A stretch of DNA of 64,000 nucleotides, from the NCBI GenBank assembly GCA_023404675.1, contig JAEYAW010000027.1, positions 62,001 to 126,000 of the forward strand, written 5' to 3'. A program made the translations under genes and the position numbers. The notes below the pieces were generated by a model. The model did not search any database. It saw only the letters and a list, made by a program, of their open reading frames with translations, and had not been told where the DNA came from. Positions within the stretch are counted from its first letter, which is position 1. Each line of letters begins with the position of its first letter. Source of the stretch: Pseudomonadota bacterium (GTDB lineage Bacteria > Pseudomonadota > Alphaproteobacteria > Rhizobiales > Xanthobacteraceae). Shown piece by piece: positions 1 through 8,550 of the stretch.

Positions 1-1848
1 GCCGGGATGAGTCCACACCATGCGCTCGTGCGCATCGTCGACGCGGCGATTGTAATCGTCGAAGGTGGCGGTGCGCACATCCATGGCGGCGTTGCCGGTT
101 TCGAGCAATTCGCGGATGCACTGCATCACGTAGCGGACCTGACATTCGGCGTGGAAGAACAGGCTGCCGCCATGCGACAGCGCCGTGTTCGGTCCGAACA
201 GCACGAAGAAGTTCGGAAAACCCGGAACGGAGATGCCGAGATAGGCGCGCGGATCCTCATCGCCCCATGCATCGCGGATGGTGCGTCCGCCGAGGCCGGT
301 GATGTCCATCGGCGCGAGCATCTGCGTGGTCTGGAATCCGGTGGCGAGAACGATCACATCGGCCTCGTGTGTGACACCGTGGCGATCCACCAGCTTGCCG
401 TCCTTCACCTCGACGACGCCGGAGTCGATCAGTTCGACATTGTCGCGGCGGAGCATCTGATACCAGTTGTTGTCACGCAGCATCCGCTTGCCGTAGGGCG
501 GATAGTCCGGCACGACCTTGGCCATCAGGTCCGGCCGGTCGCCGACCTGCGATGTGATGTGCGCGACAAGGCGCTCGCGGAACGCGTGGTTCTCGGCGTT
601 GAGCGACAGCTTCGGCTGATCCCAGTCGGGATCGCGCTGGAGCATGGCGTGGAAGCCGTCGCCGGAGGCCCACGACAGCAGCGTGCGGTGCCAGCGCGCC
701 AGATACGGAATGTTCTGCAGCGCCCAGATCATGCCCGGCGGCACGGTGCGATGATAGTTCGGGTTCGGATTGGCCCAGTTCGGCGTGCGCTGGAAGACAA
801 GAAGCTTCTCGACATCGGCCGCGACCGCGGGGCCGACCTGCATGCTGGATGCGCCGGTGCCGACCAGCGCGACGCGCTTGCCCTTCAGATCGACAGTATG
901 ATCCCACACGGCCGTGTGGATCACGGGGCCCTTGAACGTTTCAAGGCCGGGAATCTTCGGATAGGCCGGGCGATTGAGCTGGCCGACGCCGGAAATCAGG
1001 AGGTTGGCTTCGATGCGCTCGGACGCGCCATCCGCCTTCTTCACATCGATCGCCCATGTCGCCGTCTCCGCATTGTACCTCGCCGCCTCGACGGAGCTGC
1101 TGAAGCGGATGAATTCGCGGATGCCGTATTTATCGACGCAGCGGTTGAGGTAATCCCACAACTCGTCGTGGCGCGCGAAGTGGCGGGACCAGTCGTTTTT
1201 CAGATCGAAGGAGAACGAATAGAAGTGATTTGGAATGTCGACCGCGCAGCCGGGATAGGTGTTCTCGAACCAGGTGCCGCCGACTTCGCTGTTCTTCTCG
1301 TAGATCATGAACGGAATGCCGGCTTCCTTGAGCTTGATGCCCATGCAGATGCCGGAGAGGCCCGCGCCGATGACGATGACCTTCAACCTGTCGCGCTGTT
1401 CCTTGGGGAGCGGTCGCCGCCATGCGATGGAGCGCGCATCCGTCGTCCCTTCGGTCATCTCCTCCATCATCATCGCCACGTAGTCGTCCGGCACCGGCTT
1501 GCCGGCGCCGCCGCTGACCAGTTGCGCGAAGGCTTCGCGGGTCAGTGCGGGTGCTTTGCCCTCGGCCGCGACGCGGGCCAGCGCGGCGACCAGTCCGTCA
1601 CGGATGCGGGCGCGCAGTTCCTCCGGGATGCTCTCCTGATAGCTCCACGCGCCGGTGATGTGGGGCGCCGCCTCTTCAAGCAGGGCGGTGTCGCCGGAGA
1701 GCTGAGCCTGCACGAGCAGTTGTGGAACGATGTCGGCGTCCTTCAGCGCCTTGCGCAGCAAGGCTTCGTCGCGCAATGCCGCGCGGCATCGCTCGGCGAT
1801 CGGATCGGATTTGCCGGAGACCGGAATCTGACTGGCGACGGACGGCAT
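1..1848 (-). CDS. Baeyer-Villiger-type flavin monooxygenase (3' end outside window)
   Basis: Flavin-dependent monooxygenase that would insert one oxygen atom into a ketone or oxidise a soft nucleophile using FAD and NADPH. The ATG at 1848 follows a good GGGAG site, and the frame stays open for 616 codons to the left edge, so the C-terminus is missing. After an N-terminal extension of about 150 residues there is a Rossmann motif GAGLSG at residues 161-166, followed by the GGTWFENTYPG stretch usual in this family. The Baeyer-Villiger fingerprint FxGxxxHxxxWD is complete at residues 305-316 (FKGPVIHTAVWD), and a second dinucleotide motif GTGASS follows. The gene lies 120 bp downstream of a LivF-type ATPase on the same strand, so it may be the last gene of that importer operon. 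The substrate is unknown; a cyclic or aryl ketone is possible. Confidence 0.88.
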   Translation of the reverse strand, partial: MPSVASQIPVSGKSDPIAERCRAALRDEALLRKALKDADIVPQLLVQAQLSGDTALLEEAAPHITGAWSYQESIPEELRARIRDGLVAALARVAAEGKAPALTREAFAQLVSGGAGKPVPDDYVAMMMEEMTEGTTDARSIAWRRPLPKEQRDRLKVIVIGAGLSGICMGIKLKEAGIPFMIYEKNSEVGGTWFENTYPGCAVDIPNHFYSFSFDLKNDWSRHFARHDELWDYLNRCVDKYGIREFIRFSSSVEAARYNAETATWAIDVKKADGASERIEANLLISGVGQLNRPAYPKIPGLETFKGPVIHTAVWDHTVDLKGKRVALVGTGASSMQVGPAVAADVEKLLVFQRTPNWANPNPNYHRTVPPGMIWALQNIPYLARWHRTLLSWASGDGFHAMLQRDPDWDQPKLSLNAENHAFRERLVAHITSQVGDRPDLMAKVVPDYPPYGKRMLRDNNWYQMLRRDNVELIDSGVVEVKDGKLVDRHGVTHEADVIVLATGFQTTQMLAPMDITGLGGRTIRDAWGDEDPRAYLGISVPGFPNFFVLFGPNTALSHGGSLFFHAECQVRYVMQCIRELLETGNAAMDVRTATFDDYNRRVDDAHERMVWTHPG

Positions 1849-1871
1849 AGGGTTCTCCCGAATTGTTCCCT

Positions 1872-1905
1872 AAGGATGGTCCGGTCAAATCGAGCCGGCA
1901 TCCTT
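1872..1905 (-). other. Hairpin between LivF-type gene and monooxygenase
   Basis: Arms AAGGATG (1872-1878) and CATCCTT (1899-1905) pair perfectly. An inner CCGG/CCGG pair (1881-1884 with 1895-1898) lies beyond a 2-nt bulge, leaving a 10-nt loop. It sits in the 120-bp gap between the importer genes and the monooxygenase. There is no clear U-tract, so it is better read as an mRNA processing or stabilising hairpin than as a strong terminator. Confidence 0.35.
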
Positions 1906-1968
1906 CAGGTGTCCTTGTTCAAACGCAAATTTTGGCGGCGGCGCGCGAGGTGCATCGTCGCAGGACGG

Positions 1969-2676
1969 CTAGCCGTCGCCGAGATAGGCCTGCTGAATAC
2001 GCGGATCGCTCTTGAGCTGATCGACTGGCCCCTCGATGGTGACGCGCCCGTTCTCCATCACGTAGCCGTAGCTCGCGACGTCGAGCGCGATGTTGGCGTT
2101 CTGCTCGACGACCAGAACGGCCACGCCGCGCTGGTTGATCTTGCGGATCTGATCGAAGATTTCCTGAACCAGGATCGGCGCGATGCCGAGCGAGGGTTCG
2201 TCCAGCAGCAGCAGCGAGGGTTTCGCCATCAGGCCGCGCCCGATCGCCAGCATCTGCTGCTCGCCGCCGGAGAGTGTGCGCGTGTTCTGGTGCCGGCGCT
2301 CGGCGAGGCGCGGGAACATCTCGAACACGTCTTCGAGGCTCTGCTGGATTTCTGCCCGGTCGGAACGTGTGAACGCACCGAGCATCAGGTTCTCGATCAC
2401 GCTCATGTCGAGGAAGAGTTCGCGCTGCTCCGCCACCAGCGCCAGTCCGCGGCGGACCAGCCGGTGGGCCGGAATATTCGTGCAGCTGGCGTCCTGATAG
2501 GAGATATCGCCGGACCATGTCCTGATGAGGCCGGCGATGGTGTTCAACGCCGTGGTCTTGCCTGCGCCGTTGGCGCCGAGCAGCGTCACGATGGCGTTGT
2601 CCGGCACGGACAGCGAAACGTTGTCCAGCACCTGCACGGCGCCGTAGCCGACGCAGAGGTTTGTCACCGAGAGCAT
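1969..2676 (-). CDS. HAAT-family ABC importer ATPase, LivF type (system 1)
   Basis: One of two ATPases of a branched-chain-amino-acid-type importer; it powers uptake from the cytoplasmic face. The protein has 235 residues, normal for LivF. Walker A GANGAGKT is at residues 34-41, the signature LSGGEQQ at 135-141 and Walker B LLLLDE at 155-160. It ends with the QAYLG-type tail common in LivF. The gene is 3 nt downstream of the LivG-type ATPase and is the last transporter gene of a five-gene set on the minus strand (LivK, LivH, LivM, LivG, LivF). The family transports amino acids but also amides and aromatic or aliphatic acids, so the liv label does not fix the substrate. Confidence 0.93.
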   Translation of the reverse strand: MLSVTNLCVGYGAVQVLDNVSLSVPDNAIVTLLGANGAGKTTALNTIAGLIRTWSGDISYQDASCTNIPAHRLVRRGLALVAEQRELFLDMSVIENLMLGAFTRSDRAEIQQSLEDVFEMFPRLAERRHQNTRTLSGGEQQMLAIGRGLMAKPSLLLLDEPSLGIAPILVQEIFDQIRKINQRGVAVLVVEQNANIALDVASYGYVMENGRVTIEGPVDQLKSDPRIQQAYLGDG

Positions 2677-2679
2677 CGT

Positions 2680-3441
2680 TCAGTGTCCCAGATAGGCGGA
2701 GATCACCGCCGGATTGGTTCGAACTTCCTGCGGCGTGCCTTCGGCGATCTTCTGGCCGAAGTTCACCACCGAGATACGGTCGGAGATGCCCATCACCACG
2801 GGCATGACGTGATCGACCAGCAGGATTGTCATGGCGAGGCGATCGCGCAGCATCGTCAGGATGCCGTTCAATTCGTCGATCTCTCCCGAACGCAGGCCCG
2901 CGGCCGGCTCGTCCAGCAGCAGCAGTTGCGGTTCTGTCGCCAGCGCGCGCGCCAGCTCCAGACGCCGCATCTTGGCGAACGGAAGAAAACGGGCCTCCAC
3001 ATGGGCCTGATCGGACAGGCTGACCAGATCGAGCAGGGTGTTCGTGCGTTCGTCGATCTCCCGTTCGGTGCGGCGCACGTGCGGAAGATTCGTCGCGGCC
3101 GAGCCGAGACCGTAGGGCTTGATGCGGAACAGGCCGAGCCGGACGTTGTCGGCGACCGACATCTCCCCGAACAGCTCGGTATTCTGGAAGGTTCGGGCGA
3201 GCCCCAACGCGCTGATGCGGTGGGGTGGCATGCCGCTGATGGTCCGGCCGCCGAACGCGACCGAGCCGGAGGTCGGCGCATAGACGCCCGTCACCGTGTT
3301 GATGACGGTCGTCTTGCCCGCGCCGTTCGGGCCGATCAGGCTGTGAATGGTGCCCGAATCAACGTCGATGCTCACGTGATTGACAGCGATCAGGCCGCCG
3401 AACTGGACCGTCACATCCTGAAGTGACAACAGGGTATTCAT
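2680..3441 (-). CDS. HAAT-family ABC importer ATPase, LivG type (system 1)
   Basis: Second ATPase of importer system 1, 253 residues. Walker A GPNGAGKT lies near residues 37-44 and Walker B LLLLDEPAAGL is followed by the long LivG-type C-terminal part. The usual ABC signature is degenerate: the expected LSGGQ/LSYGQ position reads LPFAKMRRLELARAL, which occurs in some LivG proteins. The start codon overlaps the stop of the LivM-type permease by the ATGA arrangement, so translation is probably coupled. Confidence 0.93.
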   Translation of the reverse strand: MNTLLSLQDVTVQFGGLIAVNHVSIDVDSGTIHSLIGPNGAGKTTVINTVTGVYAPTSGSVAFGGRTISGMPPHRISALGLARTFQNTELFGEMSVADNVRLGLFRIKPYGLGSAATNLPHVRRTEREIDERTNTLLDLVSLSDQAHVEARFLPFAKMRRLELARALATEPQLLLLDEPAAGLRSGEIDELNGILTMLRDRLAMTILLVDHVMPVVMGISDRISVVNFGQKIAEGTPQEVRTNPAVISAYLGH

Positions 3442-4379
3442 GCCATCACCTTCTTCCTGAGCTTGGTCCGTCCGCGCTGGATCAGGTCCTCAAGGCCCTG
3501 CGGCGCGAGCAGGATGATGACGAGCAGAACGATGGAAAACATCAGGCCCATGTAAGTCTTGAACCCGCCGAGGAGCTCGGGCGTCAGGACGTAGATCACG
3601 GCGCCGATGATGGCACCCCACTGGCTGCGCAATCCGCCGATCACGAGCACGGAGAGATAGGAGATGCCGACGAAGACCGAGAACTGCTGCGGATCGAGGT
3701 AGGTGCTCTGCAGCGATTGCAGCGCCCCGCCGAGCGCGCCGAGCCCCGCGCCGAGGGCGAAGGCGAGCGCCTTCACCTGCCGGACGTCCATGCCGAGGCT
3801 GCGGCAGGCGACCTCGCTCTGGCGAAGCGCGTGAAACGCGCGGCCCCAGCGCGAGCGCAGCAGATTCGAAATTGCCCAGAAGACGACCAGCGCGAGGGCG
3901 ATCGACAGATAATACAGCGAGACGGGAGAGCCGAACGTGTAGCCGAACACGACCAGCGGCTCCACAGGGCGGCCGACTGCGCCGCCGGTGATGTCGGTCA
4001 GGTGCAGCAGGCCGAGGTTGACGATCCCCGCGAAGGCCAGCGTGACCAGCGCGAGATAGTGGCCTTCCACCCGCAGCGACATGATGCCGATGCCATAGCC
4101 GACGATCGCGGAGATAACGGCCGCGATCGGGATCGTCGCCCACATGGGAACGCCCGTGTTGACCGTGAGCAGCGTTGCGCCGTAGGCGCCGAATGCGCAG
4201 AACGCAGCCTGTGCCAGCGTGACCTGACCGGCGATGCCGGTCACGATGCTGAGGCCGGTGGTGATGATCGAAGTCGTTCCGATCAGCGCGAGCAGCAGCA
4301 CCATGTGGGTCGGAACCAGAGCGGGCCCGGCGAGGAGAGCGAGCAGGACAACAGCGGCGATGAGATATGTTGCCTTCAT
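3438..4379 (-). CDS. HAAT-family ABC importer permease, LivM type (system 1)
   Basis: Inner-membrane permease of importer system 1, 313 residues and strongly hydrophobic. It has many membrane segments and the conserved cytoplasmic loop that contacts the ATPases (SRWGRAFHALRQSEVACRSLGMD). The segment GQVTLAQAAFCAFGAYGA near the N-terminus is the usual LivM hallmark. It overlaps the LivG-type gene by 4 nt and follows the LivH-type gene by 3 nt, consistent with a single transcript. Confidence 0.93.
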   Translation of the reverse strand: MKATYLIAAVVLLALLAGPALVPTHMVLLLALIGTTSIITTGLSIVTGIAGQVTLAQAAFCAFGAYGATLLTVNTGVPMWATIPIAAVISAIVGYGIGIMSLRVEGHYLALVTLAFAGIVNLGLLHLTDITGGAVGRPVEPLVVFGYTFGSPVSLYYLSIALALVVFWAISNLLRSRWGRAFHALRQSEVACRSLGMDVRQVKALAFALGAGLGALGGALQSLQSTYLDPQQFSVFVGISYLSVLVIGGLRSQWGAIIGAVIYVLTPELLGGFKTYMGLMFSIVLLVIILLAPQGLEDLIQRGRTKLRKKVMA

Positions 4380-4382
4380 GGC

Positions 4383-5255
4383 CTAGACTTTCTTGAGCTT
4401 GCGCTTGCCGAGGAGGCCATGCGGCATCAGCATGACGACAGCGATCAGAACGGCGTAGGCAACCACATCCTTGGCGGCCGTCGAGATGTAGTATCCGGCT
4501 GCGGTTTCGATAAGACCGAGCAGGACGCCGCCGACGATCGCGCCCGGGAGGCTGCTGAACCCGCCGAGGATCGCGGCGCAGAATCCCTTGATCGCGATGT
4601 GCCCCATGTCGGGAGACAGAGTGAGGACCGGCGCCATCATGATGGCCGCGACCGATGCGAGCACCGAGGCGACGATCCAGATCGCCGCGAACACCGACGT
4701 CACGGAGATGCCGACGATCGACGCGCCCTTCGGGTTTTCGCAGGCGGCGAGCATCGCCTGGCCGTATTTCGAGAAACGGAAGAAGAGAAACAGCAGGGAC
4801 GCGATCACCACCGCGACCACCACCGCGGCGACGTTGGCGCTGGTGATGAAGACGTCGCCGATCATGAAGATCTGCTGGGTGACCAGCGAAGGAAACGGCC
4901 AAGGATCGGGGCCCATGAAGCCGCGAAGCCCCTCGCGGATGCCGGTGCCGATCGCGAGCGTCGCGATCACCTGCACCAGAAGCGGCGTGCGCCGGATCGG
5001 GGCGAGCAGGCCGAGATAGATCGCAAGGCCGATCAGTGCAGACAACACGATCCCGGCCGTGATCGCCAGCCAGAGCGGCGCGCCGAACAGCGTCTGCGCG
5101 ATGACGACGATATAGGCCGCGAGCGTGACCTGGTCGCCGTAGCCGAAGTGGACGACATTGGTGCCGTTGTGAATCAGCACGATGCCGAGGGCCACCAGGG
5201 AATACATGACGCCGGCCGGAACACCGTTCGCGATCAGCTGGAGAATATCCATCAT
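4383..5255 (-). CDS. HAAT-family ABC importer permease, LivH type (system 1)
   Basis: Second inner-membrane permease of importer system 1, about 290 residues. The N-terminal hallmark LIANGVPAGVMYSLVALGIVLIHNGTNVVHFGYGD is typical of LivH (shown here as a description of the first segment, residues about 8-42). The frame opens with TTG then two ATG codons at 5255 and 5252; I chose the first ATG. No strong ribosome site is visible before it, so the exact start is uncertain. It lies 66 nt downstream of the solute-binding protein gene. Confidence 0.92.
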   Translation of the reverse strand: MMDILQLIANGVPAGVMYSLVALGIVLIHNGTNVVHFGYGDQVTLAAYIVVIAQTLFGAPLWLAITAGIVLSALIGLAIYLGLLAPIRRTPLLVQVIATLAIGTGIREGLRGFMGPDPWPFPSLVTQQIFMIGDVFITSANVAAVVVAVVIASLLFLFFRFSKYGQAMLAACENPKGASIVGISVTSVFAAIWIVASVLASVAAIMMAPVLTLSPDMGHIAIKGFCAAILGGFSSLPGAIVGGVLLGLIETAAGYYISTAAKDVVAYAVLIAVVMLMPHGLLGKRKLKKV

Positions 5256-5321
5256 CAAACTGGACCGTGTAAGGGGAGACGCCCTCGCGGGCGCCTCCTT
5301 CTGGAAGGTGGAGGGATGCTG

Positions 5322-6515
5322 TTATTCGCCAGTGATCACGCCGGGCAGAACCTCGCGCGAGAGGTCTTCCTTGATGATGGCGATCTGGGTGGTGATGTTG
5401 CCTTCGCGGCGGGTGGCCGAGAAATAGTTGGGGGGCGTGATCTTGTTGTCGTAGGGGTTGAAGGTCTCCAGCGCCTTCACGTAGCCCTCGCGGGTCAGAT
5501 CCTTGCCGGCGAGACGCAGGCCTTCGATCATGGTCAGGGCGCCGCCGTAACCCATCACGTCGCCGAGGGCGGGGCGGTTCTGCCGGGCGAGATCAGGGAA
5601 GCGCTTCTGGAAGGCCTCGCGAAACTTCACCATCGGCGGATAGTCGGATTCCGGCAGGTGCGCGAGGTTGGAAACGAACTTCACGCCGACGCCGATCTTG
5701 CCGACCATCTGGGGATAGTTCTGGTTGGACGTTGCGGACGAACCGATGATGTCGGCCTTGATGCCCATCTCGCGAAGCTGGCGGGTGACAACGGCGCTGG
5801 CGGCCGGATAGCCGTAGATCACGATCGCGTCCGGGTTGGCGGCGCGCACGCGCAGAACCTGCGAGGTGAAGTCGGTATCCGAGGCGTTGAAGATTTCGGT
5901 GGCGACGGCGGGCTTGCCCAGTTCCTTCAGACGTTCGGCAACCGAATTGCCGCCCATCGCGCCGTATTCATCGGACTGACGCAGGATCGCGATCCGGTCG
6001 CGCTTTTCATTCTGGACGAAATAGTTGGCGATCGCGCGGCCCTGCATGCGGTCGTTCAGCGTGCCGCTGCGGAAGACGTTCGGGATCGGGGGTTCGGTCA
6101 TCAGCGGCGAGGAGAAGCTCGGGATCATCACCGGCACGCCGGACTTGGCGAGCGTGTCGCGCATCGGCACGCCGACGGCGCTGGCGCTCGGGCCGAACAC
6201 GGCGAAGACCTTGTCGCTCTGCACCAGGCGGTTGAAGGCCGCGATGCCCTTCGGTGCCGACGTTTCATCATCGACCGTGATGAACTCGATCTTGCGGCCG
6301 TTGATGCCGCCGGCGGCGTTGATTTCCTCGAAGGCGAGCGTTGCCCCGGCCATGTTGCCGGACCCCCAGATGGCGGCCGGGCCGGTCATACTGCCGACGA
6401 AGCCGATCTTGATGGTTGTGTCGGTCACGCCGGTGCTGTCGGCCAAGGCCGGGCCAGCGGCGAGGCCCGCGACCGCCAGGACTGCGGTGCGCGCGAGTTT
6501 GGTCAGGGTCATCAT
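5322..6515 (-). CDS. Periplasmic solute-binding protein, LivK/Peripla_BP_6 type (system 1)
   Basis: Captures the substrate of importer system 1 in the periplasm. The product has 397 residues with a clean signal peptide: a charged start, a hydrophobic core and a GPALA-DS cleavage region near residue 26. The mature part begins with the family pattern IKIGFVGSMTGPAAIWG and contains NAAGGINGRKIEFI. Two ATG codons in tandem (6515 and 6512) follow GGAGG; the second has the more usual spacing. It is the first gene of the minus-strand importer set and faces the DUF2848 operon across a 286-bp divergent promoter region, which suggests co-regulation. Confidence 0.92.
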   Translation of the reverse strand: MMTLTKLARTAVLAVAGLAAGPALADSTGVTDTTIKIGFVGSMTGPAAIWGSGNMAGATLAFEEINAAGGINGRKIEFITVDDETSAPKGIAAFNRLVQSDKVFAVFGPSASAVGVPMRDTLAKSGVPVMIPSFSSPLMTEPPIPNVFRSGTLNDRMQGRAIANYFVQNEKRDRIAILRQSDEYGAMGGNSVAERLKELGKPAVATEIFNASDTDFTSQVLRVRAANPDAIVIYGYPAASAVVTRQLREMGIKADIIGSSATSNQNYPQMVGKIGVGVKFVSNLAHLPESDYPPMVKFREAFQKRFPDLARQNRPALGDVMGYGGALTMIEGLRLAGKDLTREGYVKALETFNPYDNKITPPNYFSATRREGNITTQIAIIKEDLSREVLPGVITGE

Positions 6516-6560
6516 TTTCCTCCTTGGCCTGCACCTTCACAGGGGGCCGGTGAAACATCA

Positions 6561-6572
6561 CTGATATTTTAG
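6561..6572. promoter_or_regulatory. Candidate operator copy 1 (importer side)
   Basis: CTGATATTTTAG lies 46 bp before the solute-binding-protein start. It matches the copy at 6758-6769 (CTGATATTTCAG) at 11 of 12 positions, and the other copy is a CTGA/TCAG inverted repeat. Two near-identical sites at the two ends of a divergent promoter region fit binding by one regulator, most simply the GntR protein encoded at 7862. This is inference from the repeat and its position. Confidence 0.42.
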
Positions 6573-6757
6573 CAAGACGATCTGGCTCGAAGTCAACACA
6601 GGAGCGCACGCCTTTTGGTCGCGGGCGCTAATTTGTGCAAAATGCCGCATGTTTCGGCTGGCAACAATTTCCTTTGTTTGAAAGTCATTTCTGGCTGGAA
6701 ATATACCGATCCGGCACTTGAGGGGTCTCGCCATCTGGGGTAGTGGGAGGTACCAGT

Positions 6758-6769
6758 CTGATATTTCAG
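6758..6769. promoter_or_regulatory. Candidate operator copy 2 (catabolic side)
   Basis: CTGATATTTCAG is a 4-bp inverted repeat (CTGA/TCAG) around TATT, 33 bp before the DUF2848 start. It is nearly identical to the copy at 6561-6572. The rest of the 286-bp intergenic region holds no gene that I can support. A GGAGG site at 6792-6796 precedes the ATG at 6802. Confidence 0.42.
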
Positions 6770-6801
6770 TGTGATGTATCTCTCGTTCACGCGGAGGTTT
6801 T

Positions 6802-7485
6802 ATGGACTTTGATGTGGTGCCGTTGTCGGGGCAGGAAGAACGCAGGGCCTGGCTGGCGAATGAACTGGTGGTGGCCGGATGGGCCGGGCGCGACGCCGAG
6901 GCGATCGAGCACCACATCCGCGAGCTGGAGGCCATTGGCGTGAAGCGTCCTCGTGCGACGCCGCTGTTCTATCGCGTGTCGGCTTCGCTATTGACCACGA
7001 GCAGCCGGGTTCAGGCCGCGGGTGGCGACAGCAGCGGCGAGGCCGAGGCGGTTCTCGTGCACCTGGAAGACGGGCTTTACGTGGGCATCGGCTCCGATCA
7101 TACCGACCGCAAGGTCGAGGCCTACGGCGTGACGGTTTCCAAGCAGATGTGCGCCAAGCCCGTCGGTCCCAAGCTCTGGCGCTACGAGGATGTCGCGGCC
7201 CACTGGGATCAGCTTGAGATGGTGTCGTATGCGACCGTGAATGGTGAGCGGCGGCTTTATCAGAAGGGTACGCTGGCCGGCCTTCGCGACCCGCAGGACC
7301 TGCTCTCCCGCTATCGCGCCACTGGCGGCGCGTTCGGCGTCGGCGCCGCGATGTTCTGCGGCACGCTCGCCATTCAGGGCGAGATCCAGTATGCGCCGAC
7401 GCTGGAGCTGGAGCTGTCCGACCCCGTTCTCGGGCGCACGCTGCGTCACACTTATCACGTCGACGTTCTGACCATCGCGGACTGA
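6802..7485 (+). CDS. DUF2848 family protein
   Basis: I recognise this 227-residue protein as a DUF2848 member, a family distantly related to fumarylacetoacetate-hydrolase folds and without a settled reaction. There is no signal peptide or membrane segment, so it is cytoplasmic. Visible conserved stretches are the EAVLVHLEDGLYVGIGSDHTDR region near residue 90, which has Glu, Asp and His suited to metal binding, and GAAMFCGT near residue 190. The ATG at 6802 follows GCGGAGG. It opens a plus-strand run with the cupin gene 12 nt downstream, then GntR, amidase and SDR genes. An isomerase or C-C hydrolase role in a catabolic route is a guess. Confidence 0.8.
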   Translation: MDFDVVPLSGQEERRAWLANELVVAGWAGRDAEAIEHHIRELEAIGVKRPRATPLFYRVSASLLTTSSRVQAAGGDSSGEAEAVLVHLEDGLYVGIGSDHTDRKVEAYGVTVSKQMCAKPVGPKLWRYEDVAAHWDQLEMVSYATVNGERRLYQKGTLAGLRDPQDLLSRYRATGGAFGVGAAMFCGTLAIQGEIQYAPTLELELSDPVLGRTLRHTYHVDVLTIAD

Positions 7486-7497
7486 AGGAGTTCTGGC

Positions 7498-7875
7498 ATG
7501 AGCATGAAGCCGCATCTTGAATTTCATTCGCTGGATATGTCGTCGGGGTGGGAAACCCCGCCGGGCTATCCTCAGGGAATCCAGCAGAAGATCATCGCGG
7601 GCGTTCTCGACGAGACCGGCAAGGCAGGAAACCGCACCCGGTTTCTGAAGTTCGATCCGGGCGTCTTCACCACGACGCCGTTCGTTCACGACTACTGGGA
7701 GGAGGTTTTTCTCGTCTCCGGCGATCTCATCGTGGGCAACGACGAATCTGGGAATGGCGGCGAGAAATTCACCGGACCCACCTATGCCTGCCGGCCGCCG
7801 GGTGCGTATCATGGTCCTTTCAAGTCCGAGACGGGCTGCCTTCTGCTAGAGACCCATTTTTATGCTCCCAAGTAA
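7498..7875 (+). CDS. Small single-domain cupin protein
   Basis: A 125-residue protein with one cupin-like beta-barrel. The middle holds HDYWEEVFLVSGDLIVG, which resembles cupin motif 1 with a degenerate histidine set, and the C-terminal half holds PPGAYHGPF followed by LLLETHFY, the likely motif 2 region. It could bind a metal and act as an isomerase, lyase or dioxygenase, or simply bind a small ligand. A GGAG site precedes the ATG at 7498. Its end overlaps the GntR start by 14 nt, so the genes are almost certainly co-transcribed. Confidence 0.78.
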   Translation: MSMKPHLEFHSLDMSSGWETPPGYPQGIQQKIIAGVLDETGKAGNRTRFLKFDPGVFTTTPFVHDYWEEVFLVSGDLIVGNDESGNGGEKFTGPTYACRPPGAYHGPFKSETGCLLLETHFYAPK

Positions 7876-8548
7876 CCAGCAGGCCGCTCCGAGATACGGC
7901 GAGACGCCGGCAAGGCCGGTGTCGCTCGTCGAGCAGGCCTATCAGGAGATCAAGCATCGTATCTTCACGGTGACGTATGCTCCCGGTGCCTATCTCAACG
8001 AGGCGCGGATTTCCGAGCAGCTGCAGATCGGCCGCACGCCCGTTCACCAAGCCCTCCACCGGCTTGCCGAAGAAGGGCTGGTGACGGTGATGCCGCGCAA
8101 GGGCGTAATCGTCCGGCCGGTGTCTCTGGACGAGGTGGCGCACATCATCGAGGTGCGGCTCCTGAACGAGCCGTTCTGTGCCTCGCTTGCCGCGCGCCGT
8201 GTCAGCCGGGCCGATCTCGAACTGCCGAAGAGCATCCTGAGCGCCGCGCAGCACGAACTGGATGTCGGCAATGGCGTCGAGGAATTGATGCGGCTCGATC
8301 AGGCGTTTCATAGCTGGATCGCGCGGACGTCCGGCAATGCGGTGCTCGCGGGGATCGTCAGCAAGCTGCAGGATCGCGCCGCGCGATTCTGGTTTCTGTC
8401 GCTGAGTGAAGGCGATCATCCGCGCGAGGTGCAGGCCGAGCATCTCGAAATCCTCGAAGCCATCGGCTCGAAGAACGAGGACAGGGCGGCCGAGAAAACC
8501 CGCGCGCACATCGAATCCTTCCGCAACAACGTCCTGCGGGTTCTCTGA
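7862..8548 (+). CDS. GntR-family regulator, FadR/FCD subfamily
   Basis: DNA-binding repressor or activator with an acid-sensing C-terminal domain. The 228-residue protein has a winged helix in residues about 20-85 (EARISEQLQIGRTPVHQALHRL) with the wing at MPRKGVIV. The all-helical FCD domain that follows carries the D-x3-H motif (DQAFH) and further His residues (AEH, AHIES) that bind metal and carboxylate ligands in this family. The ATG at 7862 lies inside the end of the cupin gene; a GTG at 7919 is a possible shorter start. Encoded within the operon, it is the obvious regulator of both this operon and the divergent importer. Confidence 0.9.
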   Translation: MLPSNQQAAPRYGETPARPVSLVEQAYQEIKHRIFTVTYAPGAYLNEARISEQLQIGRTPVHQALHRLAEEGLVTVMPRKGVIVRPVSLDEVAHIIEVRLLNEPFCASLAARRVSRADLELPKSILSAAQHELDVGNGVEELMRLDQAFHSWIARTSGNAVLAGIVSKLQDRAARFWFLSLSEGDHPREVQAEHLEILEAIGSKNEDRAAEKTRAHIESFRNNVLRVL

Positions 8549-8550
8549 AC

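Noticed and set aside
7..3426. A 1139-codon plus-strand open frame
   Set aside because: It lies opposite the monooxygenase and two ABC ATPase genes, whose motifs are unmistakable. Its translation is rich in Arg, His and Asp and has no recognisable domain; it is an antisense artefact of GC-rich codon bias.
1969..6515. Branched-chain amino-acid transport as the literal function
   Set aside because: The family is much broader than leucine/isoleucine/valine uptake, and all three systems sit beside acid or amide catabolic genes and dedicated regulators.
3423..6572. A 1049-codon plus-strand open frame opposite importer system 1
   Set aside because: It is the mirror of permease and binding-protein genes, with low-complexity His/Asp/Arg composition and no motif or ribosome site.
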